12,683 bases of DNA from Planctomycetota bacterium (GTDB lineage Bacteria; Planctomycetota; Phycisphaerae; Sedimentisphaerales; Anaerohalosphaeraceae), in the NCBI GenBank assembly GCA_030637065.1, contig DAOVVQ010000085.1, positions 1 through 12,683 on the forward strand, read 5' to 3'. Positions 6,401-12,683 of this stretch are shown piece by piece (the stretch's first letter is position 1; every line of letters starts with the position of its first letter). A model generated the notes under the pieces. The model saw nothing but the letters and a program-made list of their open reading frames with translations, was not told the origin of the DNA and searched no databases. Both the position numbers and the translations under genes were made by a program.

Positions 6401-9400
6401 ATGACAGAGGAACTGCCGAAGATTTATGAGCCCCGCGACCTGGAAAGCCAGGCGGCCGATATCTGGCTGAAGGGTGGATATTTCGCCGCTGACCCGTCGG
6501 TTAAGTCAGCTGAGGGTGCGTATACGATCGTCATTCCGCCGCCGAATGTGACGGCTCCGCTGCACTTGGGGCACGCACTGAATAATACGCTGCAGGATGT
6601 TCTCATTCGTTATCATCGCATGCGCGGGTTCAGCACGCTGTGGATGCCGGGTACGGACCATGCCGGGATCGCTACGCAGACGGTGGTGGAAAAGCGGCTC
6701 CTGGCTGAGCAGGGCAAACGCCGGACGGATTTTGAGCGGGAAGAGTTTGTCGCCCACGTTCAGGCGTGGAAGGACCAATTTGAGGCCCGCATTATCGAGC
6801 AACTGAAGACGATGGGCTGTTCGTGCGACTGGGACCGGACTCGGTTTACGATGGACGAGATGTGCGTACGTGCGGTTCGGGCGACGTTTTTTAAGCTGTT
6901 TAGCGATGGTCTGATCTACCGCGGCAAGCGGCTGGTCAACTGGGACCCGGCCACGCAGACGGTTTTGGCCGACGATGAGGTCGAGCACGAGACGATCCAG
7001 GGCCATTTCTGGTATCTGCAATATCCGTTAGTCGAGCCGGTCGAGTTTGACGGCAGGACTATCGAACATATAACGGTCGCCACGACGCGTCCCGAGACGA
7101 TGCTTGGCGACACAGCCGTTGCGATGAGCCCATCGGATCCGTTAGCGAAGGCGCTGGCTGGCAGGATGGTGCGTTTGCCGATCGTCGGCAGGGAGATCCC
7201 GATCGTCATCGATGAGCATGTTGTTCTGCCTGACCCGGATAGCGACGATGAGAAGGCCCGGTTTTCGACGGGTTTTTTGAAGGTAACACCGGCGCATGAC
7301 ACCAACGACTGGGAGATCGGTTTGCGGCACGATCTGGAGGTGATCAATGTGATGGCTCCGGATGGGTCGATAAGCGATAAGTACGGCTGGGATGATGCCG
7401 ATATGCCGGAGGCCCAGGCGCTTTTGGGGCTGGACCGGTTCGAGGCGCGTAAGGCTATCGTCGAGTGGTTCCGCACGGAAAAGCTGCTCGAAGAGGTCCG
7501 GGAATATGCCCACGAGGTCGGCCACAGCTATCGCAGCCACGTTCCCATCGAGCCGTATCTCTCCGACCAGTGGTATATCGCCGTAAAAAAGCCAATCGAG
7601 CATCTGGCCAAAAAATTTGGCTCAGGCCTCATTGAAGGGACCGACGTCCCCGTCAATTCGCTGGCTGGCCTGTCGCTTATGCCGCTGCTTGACGACCGAT
7701 TGAAATTTACGCCGCCGCGTTACGGCAAGACGTATCAGACGTGGCTTGAGAATCTCCGCGACTGGCCGATAAGCCGACAGCTATGGTGGGGGCATCAAAT
7801 ACCGATCTGGTCAAAGGCCGTGGAAAATCCGAAAGATGCCGTCAAAGAAAACATTCATCTGTTGATAAAAAAAGAATCTCCAAAAGTAAGTTTTGAGGCA
7901 TATGAAATCGAAAGCCAGAAGCCGCTCGGGATACGACCATATTTTGAGGATGATGTAATCAGTGAACCTCATTATCTCTTTGCCTGTTTATTGGAAGATG
8001 ACGCTGAACTAATTGGGGAGTTAGAATCTCGTGGATTCCAACGGGACAGCGATGTTCTTGATACTTGGTTTAGTTCGGCTTTGTGGCCGTTTAGTACTTT
8101 GGGTTGGCCGGAGGATACGCCGGAGGTTGAGACTTATTATCCCGGCGATGTGCTTTGTACCGCTCGGGAGATCATTACGCTGTGGGTTTCGCGGATGGTT
8201 ATGATGGGGCAGTATTGCGTTGGCGATATACCTTTTAAGGATGTTTATATCCACGCGATGATCCAGGACGGGCAGGGTCGCAAGATGAGTAAGAGCCTTG
8301 GCAACGGTATCGATCCTTTGGTTGCCATCGACAGCCACGGTGCCGATGCGATGCGGTTTACGCTTGCCAGTATGACTACCGATACGCAGGATATTCGTAT
8401 GCCGGTCGAGCCGATGGAGCTGCCGGACGGGCGGACGGTTAATACGTCGCCGAAGTTCGATATCGGCAGAAACTTTTGCAATAAGCTCTGGAATGCTTCG
8501 CGGTTTGCCATGATGAATCTCGATGGCACCGACCCAGCTAAGTTCGACGCCGATAAGATGGATATGACGGACCGGTGGATATTGTCGCGGCTGGCGAGGA
8601 CTGTTGCCAATGTGACGAATCTGCTCGATGAGTTTAAGTATAACGAGCCGCTGAATGAGATCTATCGGTTCTTCTGGAATGACTTTTGCGACTGGTACCT
8701 CGAATGGTCCAAGCCGCGGATGCAGGATGCCGGGCAAAAGGCGACCGCTCAGAATGTTCTGGCGACGGTGCTGGATCAGGTTTTGCGGATGCTGCACCCG
8801 TTCGTTCCGTTTATTACCGAAGGGATATTCCAAAAGCTAAACGAGATCGCACCTAAGCGGGGTCTTGCCGGCGTGATGGAGGTTGAGGGTTGCGATGCGT
8901 TGATCGTTGCCCGGTGGCCTGCGCTTGCCGAGACGTTGGCCGATGACGAGGTCGAGGGGCAGATTTCCATTGTCCAGAGCGTGATCCGGTCGATCCGGGA
9001 TATTCGCAGCAAGTACAATATACCACCATCCAAGAAGCTGACGGCGTCGGTGAAGAGCCCAGCCGATAGTGCCACGGTTCTTGATGCCAGCGCGGCCCTG
9101 ATCTGCCAGTTGGCGTCGTTAGAGAGTTTTTCTGCGGGTACGGATATCGAAAAGGGCGAAAATTCGGCTGCGGCGATAGTCGACGATATGCAGATATTTG
9201 TTCACGGCGTGATCGACCCCGAGGCCGAGCGGGGGCGGCTCGAAAAGCAAAAGTCGCAGATCGAAAATGCCCTCAAGCCGGTTCAGGGCAAGCTGAATAA
9301 TGAGAATTTCGTAAGCCGGGCCAAGCCCGAGGTTGTTGCCCAGGCCCGCGAGAGGTTAGAGGAGCTCACCGAGCAGTTGGAAACGGTCCAGCAGCATCTT

Positions 9401-9427
9401 TCGGAATTAGGCGGCGGAAACTGTTAG
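6401..9427 (+). CDS. valS: Valyl-tRNA synthetase
   Basis: A 1008-residue class I aminoacyl-tRNA synthetase that attaches valine to tRNA-Val in the cytosol and edits mischarged threonine. Features in order: the HIGH-type signature HLGH (about 55-58) after PPPNVTAPL; the CP1 editing domain with TTRPETMLGDTAVA; the GHQIPIW block; DVLDTWFSSALWPFSTLGWP; the KMSKS loop (628-632, GRKMSKSLGNGIDPL); the anticodon-binding helical domain with DRWILSRL and FCDWYLEW; and a C-terminal coiled-coil arm (EAERGRLEKQKSQIENALKP onward). The ATG 6401 follows AGGTG at a five-base spacing; an upstream TTG (6386) is less likely. Residues about 471-552, between GHQIPIW and DVLDTW, form an atypically long, A/T-rich insertion. 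The stop is followed immediately by a REP-like palindrome. Confidence 0.97.
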   Translation: MTEELPKIYEPRDLESQAADIWLKGGYFAADPSVKSAEGAYTIVIPPPNVTAPLHLGHALNNTLQDVLIRYHRMRGFSTLWMPGTDHAGIATQTVVEKRLLAEQGKRRTDFEREEFVAHVQAWKDQFEARIIEQLKTMGCSCDWDRTRFTMDEMCVRAVRATFFKLFSDGLIYRGKRLVNWDPATQTVLADDEVEHETIQGHFWYLQYPLVEPVEFDGRTIEHITVATTRPETMLGDTAVAMSPSDPLAKALAGRMVRLPIVGREIPIVIDEHVVLPDPDSDDEKARFSTGFLKVTPAHDTNDWEIGLRHDLEVINVMAPDGSISDKYGWDDADMPEAQALLGLDRFEARKAIVEWFRTEKLLEEVREYAHEVGHSYRSHVPIEPYLSDQWYIAVKKPIEHLAKKFGSGLIEGTDVPVNSLAGLSLMPLLDDRLKFTPPRYGKTYQTWLENLRDWPISRQLWWGHQIPIWSKAVENPKDAVKENIHLLIKKESPKVSFEAYEIESQKPLGIRPYFEDDVISEPHYLFACLLEDDAELIGELESRGFQRDSDVLDTWFSSALWPFSTLGWPEDTPEVETYYPGDVLCTAREIITLWVSRMVMMGQYCVGDIPFKDVYIHAMIQDGQGRKMSKSLGNGIDPLVAIDSHGADAMRFTLASMTTDTQDIRMPVEPMELPDGRTVNTSPKFDIGRNFCNKLWNASRFAMMNLDGTDPAKFDADKMDMTDRWILSRLARTVANVTNLLDEFKYNEPLNEIYRFFWNDFCDWYLEWSKPRMQDAGQKATAQNVLATVLDQVLRMLHPFVPFITEGIFQKLNEIAPKRGLAGVMEVEGCDALIVARWPALAETLADDEVEGQISIVQSVIRSIRDIRSKYNIPPSKKLTASVKSPADSATVLDASAALICQLASLESFSAGTDIEKGENSAAAIVDDMQIFVHGVIDPEAERGRLEKQKSQIENALKPVQGKLNNENFVSRAKPEVVAQARERLEELTEQLETVQQHLSELGGGNC
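7811..8055 (+). other. A/T-rich insertion segment within valS
   Basis: Between the conserved GHQIPIW and DVLDTWFSSALW motifs there are about 80 residues, where E. coli ValRS has roughly half that number (comparison from memory). The DNA changes in composition: by my count 19 G+C of 60 in 7861-7920 and 26 of 60 in 7921-7980, against 34 of 60 in 6961-7020. The reading frame stays open, so it is an in-frame insertion and not a break. Confidence 0.6.
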
Positions 9428-9461
9428 AGAACCGCATGGGTAACAAGTTACCCATCCTACG
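9428..9461. repeat. Third copy of the REP-like palindrome, directly after the valS stop
   Basis: Identical by eye over 34 bases to 6258-6291, running from AGAACCGCATGGG to CATCCTACG. It begins at the base after the valS TAG. The palindrome can form an RNA hairpin (ATGGGTAA-CAAG-TTACCCAT) that might protect the valS mRNA 3' end; that role is inference. Confidence 0.85.
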
Positions 9462-9510
9462 GGCTGGCACAGGCATGATTGGGTATGGCGCCAGCGGCGG
9501 GTAAATCGCC

Positions 9511-9539
9511 TTGTGTGATTTTTTGCGGGTTGGTATAAT
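9511..9539 (+). promoter_or_regulatory. Promoter of the bifunctional-nuclease gene
   Basis: TTGTGT (9511-9516), exactly 17 bases, then TATAAT (9534-9539), preceded by TGG, giving an extended -10. The predicted start near 9546 leaves a leader of about 38 bases before the ATG at 9584. Confidence 0.7.
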
Positions 9540-9583
9540 GAGGCGGTTGTCGATCATGGGGTTTATTGCAGGAAGGGGCACAA

Positions 9584-9982
9584 ATGGAAGTTGAAGTTGA
9601 ACTGTCGCGAATAATCATCAACGAGACAGCCGACCAGCAGATAATCGTGCTCAGCGAGCTTGACGGGGACCGCTGCTTTCCGATAGTGATCGGGATGCCG
9701 GAGATCCTGGCGATCGACCGGCGGCTCAAGCAGATCGAACTGCCGCGGCCCATGACGCACGATCTTCTGGCTGGGGCGATCGCGGCGATGGGCGGCCGGA
9801 TCGAGCGGGTTGTTATCAGCGATCTGAGCGACCATACGTTTTATGCGGTTCTGCATATCGATGCCGACGGCGAAAAAGTCGAGATCGACAGCCGTCCTTC
9901 GGATGCGATCGCGGTTGGCGTCGGCGTTGCGGCTCCTATTTTTGTCGACGAGCGTGTTTTTGAGAAGATGCAGATGGATTAG
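9584..9982 (+). CDS. Bifunctional nuclease (DUF151) family protein
   Basis: A 132-residue protein matching the BFN/DUF151 domain along its whole length: CFPIVIGMPEILAIDRRL (about 26-43), RPMTHDLLAGAIAAMGG (about 50-66), V-ISDLSDHTFYAVLHI, and the signature DSRPSDAIAVGVGVAAPIFV followed by a DERVFE-type end. Plant and bacterial relatives have reported DNase and RNase activity, but the physiological role in bacteria is not settled. The ATG is preceded by GGAAGGGG at a five-base spacing; an upstream TTG (9566) is less likely. It has its own promoter, so it need not be expressed with valS. Its last 47 bases overlap, tail to tail, with the C-terminal extension of lspA on the other strand. Confidence 0.92.
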   Translation: MEVEVELSRIIINETADQQIIVLSELDGDRCFPIVIGMPEILAIDRRLKQIELPRPMTHDLLAGAIAAMGGRIERVVISDLSDHTFYAVLHIDADGEKVEIDSRPSDAIAVGVGVAAPIFVDERVFEKMQMD

Positions 9983-10661
9983 GTTCCTGCCGCTGTCTTC
10001 TTCTGCTCCTGCTTCTGCCGCTCCCATCTGCTACTCTTACTTCTACTTCTACTTCTACTTCTACTTCTACTTCTACTTCTACTCCTGCTCCTTCCTTCTG
10101 CTGCTCTTGGGACTTGTGGGGCAGTATTTCCATGATGAATACCAGTCCTACGGCGATGCATAACATGCTGTCGGCGACGTTGAATGCCGGCCAGTGTTTT
10201 CCGGGCCAGTAGACGACGTCGATGAAATCCCTTACGTATCCTTCGTTGAATATTCTGTCGTAGAGATTTCCGCAGATCCCGGCGCTAAAGAGTCCCAGCG
10301 CGACGAGCATTAGTTTGCGGGTGATCGGTCCGAAGAAGAAGATGGCTGTGACGACGATCAGTGCGACGACGGAGACGGAGACGAGCATTACTCGTTGTCC
10401 TGAGGCGATGCTGAATGCGGCTCCGGCGTTTTCTCTCATGACCATTGTGAGGAAGTTTTCTATGACGACGAACTCGCGATATGGTTCGTTTTCGAGCCAT
10501 TTGAAGACGGCGTCTTTGCTCCAGAGGTCGGCGATTATTCCTGCGATCATAATCGGCCAATAGATCAGGTATCTGGCTGTGGTGTGTATGGCGGGCGGTT
10601 GCGGGGCGTCTGTGTCTGATTTGCCCCTGCCCGGATTTTGTTTGGTGTCTGCGGCGGTCAT
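9936..10661 (-). CDS. lspA: Lipoprotein signal peptidase (signal peptidase II) with odd C-terminal tail
   Basis: A 241-residue integral membrane aspartic peptidase that cleaves the signal peptide of lipid-modified prolipoproteins before the lipobox Cys. The core (about 30-182) has four hydrophobic segments and the family motifs ENAGAAFSI (about 77-85), GNLYDR (catalytic Asp135) and FNVADS (catalytic Asp164). Normal length is about 160-170. Here a soluble N-terminal stretch of ~30 residues and a ~60-residue tail are added. The tail starts with (Val-Glu)7 from a hexanucleotide microsatellite and continues as an Arg/Ser-rich segment that reads into the 3' end of the DUF151 gene. It starts 20 bp after the TPR gene; no strong ribosome-binding site is visible, so translational coupling is likely. 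The tail is probably non-essential and may reflect loss of an earlier stop (inference). Confidence 0.95.
   Translation of the reverse strand: MTAADTKQNPGRGKSDTDAPQPPAIHTTARYLIYWPIMIAGIIADLWSKDAVFKWLENEPYREFVVIENFLTMVMRENAGAAFSIASGQRVMLVSVSVVALIVVTAIFFFGPITRKLMLVALGLFSAGICGNLYDRIFNEGYVRDFIDVVYWPGKHWPAFNVADSMLCIAVGLVFIMEILPHKSQEQQKEGAGVEVEVEVEVEVEVEVRVADGSGRSRSRRRQRQEPNPSASSQKHARRQK
10038..10085. repeat. Hexanucleotide microsatellite (TACTTC)n in lspA
   Basis: Seven perfect TACTTC units (10038-10079) plus one imperfect unit, bordered by similar degenerate C/T-rich sequence on both sides. On the coding (minus) strand it reads GAAGTA and gives alternating Val and Glu. Slippage by whole units keeps the frame. 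Confidence 0.95.
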
Positions 10662-10681
10662 GTCGTCAGGTCCGTATCGGA

Positions 10682-11704
10682 TTATTTTTCTGCGTATCTT
10701 TCCAGCAGTGCCGCTAACTTGGGCTGGTCGGAATCGATCCCCAGAGAGATGTTCCAGTGCTCGAGGGCCTGGACTTTGAGCATTACGATATCGGCGCTGT
10801 CGGCGACTGCGAGCGTTTTGTCGGTGTTGTTGCTGATCGCCTTTGCCATGTATGCGATGCCGAGAGCCTTGTGTGCGGCGGCGTCGTTTGGCGTTACTTC
10901 GACGGCCTTTTGGTAGCTTGCGACGGCTCGGTCGTAGTCCTTGAGTTTGAGGAGGGCGAAGCCGAGATATTGGAATGCCGGGGAGTTTTGCGAATCGATC
11001 TCAAGTGCTGTGACGAGCAGTTCGCGGGCGGCGGTGTACTGTTGTGTTCGCAGGTATACCACAGCCAGCGGGACCATGACGCCGGGCTGGTTGCCTTCGA
11101 TCTCCAGGGCTCTTCTGTAGGATGCGATCGCCTGTGTGTGTTCCTGGCGTGATTCGTGGATGTCGCCTAAGAGCAGTTGCGGGTCGCTGCTGTTCGGGTC
11201 GATCTCCTTTGCCCTGTTGCCGTATTCGTATGCCTCGTCATAATCTTTTATTTCGTAATAGCATTGTGCCAGATTGAGGTTTGCCTGGAAGTGTTTTGGC
11301 TCGAGCTGGCAGGCTGTGGCGTAGGCTTTGATGGCCCGGATGAATTCTGTCATTATTTGGTTTACTTTTCCGAGGTTGAAGAAGTCCTTGAATGACCATG
11401 GGTTCAGGGTTGTTGCCGCTTCGTAGGCGGTTGCGCTTTTCTCGAACTGTTCTACGTCCTGGTAGATGTCGCCCTGGAGCGAGTAGGCCTGGGAGAACTC
11501 CGGGTCGAGATCTACCGCTTCGATGAGCCTTTCGATCGCCTCGTCCTTTTCGTCCAGCTCGTTTAGCAGCATTGCGTCGACGTAGAGGCCGACAGCCATT
11601 TCCTGTTTCTGCTGGAGGGCCTGCCCGCATCCGGTAGAAAGCGACAGGGCGGCTGTGATGAGAATGGTCAGAGCGAAATCGCGAACGTTGATATGCATGG
11701 ACAT
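10682..11704 (-). CDS. TPR-repeat lipoprotein
   Basis: A 340-residue protein with a signal peptide ending in LSTGC (Cys26), so a probable lipoprotein facing the periplasm, followed by about eight tetratricopeptide repeats. Typical repeat signatures are visible: DEAIERLIEAVDLDPEFSQAY, FEKSATAYEAATTLNP, FIRAIKAYATACQLEPKHFQANLNLAQCY, YDEAYEYGNRAKEIDP, TQAIASYRRALEIE, YTAARELLVTALEID and YDRAVASYQKAVEVTPNDAAAHKALG. Such proteins scaffold protein-protein contacts; no partner can be named. ATG 11704 has GAAAGG ten bases upstream; TTG 11722 would put that site inside the gene and is rejected. It leads an operon with lspA, whose product should process this protein, and is driven by a consensus promoter at 11769-11796. 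Confidence 0.9.
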   Translation of the reverse strand: MSMHINVRDFALTILITAALSLSTGCGQALQQKQEMAVGLYVDAMLLNELDEKDEAIERLIEAVDLDPEFSQAYSLQGDIYQDVEQFEKSATAYEAATTLNPWSFKDFFNLGKVNQIMTEFIRAIKAYATACQLEPKHFQANLNLAQCYYEIKDYDEAYEYGNRAKEIDPNSSDPQLLLGDIHESRQEHTQAIASYRRALEIEGNQPGVMVPLAVVYLRTQQYTAARELLVTALEIDSQNSPAFQYLGFALLKLKDYDRAVASYQKAVEVTPNDAAAHKALGIAYMAKAISNNTDKTLAVADSADIVMLKVQALEHWNISLGIDSDQPKLAALLERYAEK

Positions 11705-11768
11705 ATTGCAAATACCTTTCAAAAGCCGGGCAATTTTCTATCGATACGGTCGACAAATGTAAACAGTG

Positions 11769-11796
11769 ATTATAGCATAAGATAGGCCGATGTCAA
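11769..11796 (-). promoter_or_regulatory. Consensus promoter of the TPR-lspA operon
   Basis: On the minus strand: TTGACA (11796-11791), a 16-base spacer and TATAAT (11774-11769), with TGC right before the -10 box. Both hexamers are perfect consensus. The start would lie near 11762, leaving a leader of about 58 bases to the ATG at 11704. Confidence 0.82.
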
Positions 11797-11888
11797 TGGT
11801 TTTAAGCGGCAAAAAATGGCGATGAGCGGCGAAAAGGGCCCTCCGGGCGGGCGATTACGAGGTTTATCGGCAATGCGACGGCTGATGC

Positions 11889-11930
11889 GGGCGGTTAAGG
11901 GGGGCGGTTTAGGGCGAATCTGGGGGGGGG
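11889..11930 (+). other. G-quadruplex motif
   Basis: Four G-runs on the plus strand, GGG-N7-G6-N7-GGG-N7-G9, each separated by exactly seven bases (CGGTTAA, CGGTTTA, CGAATCT). It sits in the gene-free divergent region between the TPR-operon promoter and the promoter of the surface-protein gene. It fits the usual loop-length rule for intramolecular quadruplexes; folding has not been shown. Confidence 0.6.
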
Positions 11931-11938
11931 CAGGAATG

Positions 11939-11968
11939 AATATCGAATGTCCAATATCGAATTTCGAA
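11939..11968. repeat. AATATCGAAT direct repeat with TTCGAA palindrome
   Basis: AATATCGAAT occurs at 11939-11948 and again at 11953-11962, continuing into TTTCGAA. A looser A/T-rich relative (TTTAGATATTAGAATTTTG) is seen near 1131-1149. These look like degenerate intergenic repeats with no visible coding role. The rest of the gene-free region (11705-12141) shows only the promoters and G-rich motif listed separately. Confidence 0.4.
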
Positions 11969-12070
11969 GGGTGGAATTCGCGTCGCTCAATGGGATTTAC
12001 GGGATTTTGGCCCATGCGGGCTCTGGATACTGTTTTAGGCTTCTTTGCGGATAGATTTGTGGTATTTTTC

Positions 12071-12098
12071 TTGATTTGCTGGGGAAAGCGTGTATAAT
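12071..12098 (+). promoter_or_regulatory. Promoter of the surface-protein gene
   Basis: TTGATT (12071-12076), a 16-base spacer and TATAAT (12093-12098), about 44 bases before the ATG at 12142. It is transcribed away from the TPR-lspA operon. Confidence 0.62.
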
Positions 12099-12141
12099 GG
12101 TTCTGGATGTGGGGGGAGGCCTTTATTGAAGGGATGAGGAA

Positions 12142-12683
12142 ATGAAGGAGAAGTTGGTACTTGTCATTCTTGGAGCATTCCTTTTATTAGCCCTCAATCT
12201 GCCAATAGCCATCGCTGTTTGTCCATCGGCTGACTTTAGCGGGGACTGTTTTGTTGATTATACCGATTTCGCTGTTCTTGCCGAGTGGTGGCTGGAGGAT
12301 TGCAACTCCTTGAACGGCTGGTGCGATGGAGCGGATTTTGACTTATCCAGCCGGGTTGATGGCAACGACCTTGAGATCTTAATCGCCGACTGGGTGGAGA
12401 ATCCTGCTTTCGTAACGACCTGGGACACGAGCCTCGGAACCGGCACGACGGTCACCCTGGCACTGGCCGGTACGGTAAACGCTACTATCGACTGGGGTGA
12501 TGGCAGCGATCCTAATCATGTAACTACTCCTGGTCCGCATGTGCATGACTATGGCGTTGATGGTATCTATACCGTTTCAGTTAGCGGCAGTGTGGGGGGG
12601 TACGACAGCTATGACAACGGTGGCGCGGATTCTGAGCGCAATAAGCTGATAAGTGTCGATAGTTGGGGGCAACTGGGCTTCAC
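12142..12683 (+). CDS. Secreted dockerin-like, BspA-like surface protein (partial)
   Basis: The open frame runs off the window end (180 codons seen, 3' end missing). A signal peptide (about 1-25, KEKLVLVILGAFLLLALNLPIAIA) is followed by two EF-hand-like calcium-loop segments in dockerin style: DFSGDCFVDYTDFAVLAEWWLEDC (about 31-54) and DFDLSSRVDGNDLEILIADW (about 65-84). From about residue 91 the sequence (FVTTWDTSLGTG...TIDWGDGS...HDYGVDGIYTVSVSG) resembles the PKD-like start of BspA-type leucine-rich surface proteins (DUF285). Dockerin-like modules are common in exported Phycisphaerae proteins. A role in cell-surface attachment or polymer binding is inference. GAAGGG (12128-12133) lies eight bases before the ATG, and a promoter lies at 12071-12098. 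Confidence 0.75.
   Translation, partial: MKEKLVLVILGAFLLLALNLPIAIAVCPSADFSGDCFVDYTDFAVLAEWWLEDCNSLNGWCDGADFDLSSRVDGNDLEILIADWVENPAFVTTWDTSLGTGTTVTLALAGTVNATIDWGDGSDPNHVTTPGPHVHDYGVDGIYTVSVSGSVGGYDSYDNGGADSERNKLISVDSWGQLGF

Noticed and set aside
10038..10085. Possible CRISPR-like or tandem-spacer structure
   Set aside because: The unit is only six bases with no spacers; it is a simple microsatellite.
11816..12097. 93-codon plus-strand open frame in the divergent intergenic region
   Set aside because: It runs through the G-quadruplex tract, the repeat and a promoter. Gly/Arg-rich low-complexity product, no ribosome-binding site and no recognisable domain.

Overview
The window looks like chromosomal DNA from an uncultured planctomycete, most likely class Phycisphaerae (Sedimentisphaerales-like). 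This placement is inferred. It rests on the right-hand partial gene, which has the secreted, dockerin-like calcium-loop organisation (D-x-SGD...DFAVLAEWW...C) typical of that group, on a Rho with a long Lys/Glu-rich N-terminal extension, and on the tandem DUF4056-like lipoproteins. No rRNA, tRNA, CRISPR array or transposase gene was seen.

Layout. (1) 35-2201, minus strand: two tandem paralogous lipoproteins that resemble DUF4056. (2) 2202-2722: a 0.5 kb gene-free stretch with a good promoter and strong hairpins, either a structured leader or an unrecognised small RNA. (3) 2723-3688, plus: a lipoprotein endonuclease/exonuclease/phosphatase-fold hydrolase, enclosed by a 64-bp inverted repeat (61/64 matching). 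(4) 3876-9427, plus: housekeeping genes coaE (dephospho-CoA kinase), rho (termination factor) and valS (valyl-tRNA synthetase), with REP/REPIN-like palindromes and promoter/terminator signals between them. (5) 9584-9982, plus: a bifunctional-nuclease (DUF151) protein with its own promoter. It overlaps tail to tail with (6) a minus-strand operon, 11704-9936, of a TPR lipoprotein and lspA (signal peptidase II), read from a perfect-consensus promoter. (7) 11770-12141: a divergent intergenic region with a G-quadruplex motif. (8) 12142 to the end, plus: a secreted dockerin-like/BspA-like surface protein cut by the window edge.

How the parts relate. Five gene products carry lipobox-type or exported signal sequences. 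LspA, encoded here, is the peptidase that matures lipoproteins, and it shares an operon with one of its probable substrates. Six sigma70-type promoters can be read directly, and several have an extended -10 (TGn).

No complete new multi-gene system is evident. The most notable signals are a sharp plus-strand skew reversal at about 3.7 kb (C/A-rich to the left, G/T-rich to the right, whatever the gene orientation) that coincides with one arm of the inverted repeat; a palindromic repeat pair that encodes part of a lipoprotein signal peptide; a remnant-like copy of valS codons exactly 300 bp upstream of the originals; an A/T-rich insertion inside valS; and a hexanucleotide microsatellite that gives LspA a (Val-Glu)7 tail running into the neighbouring gene.
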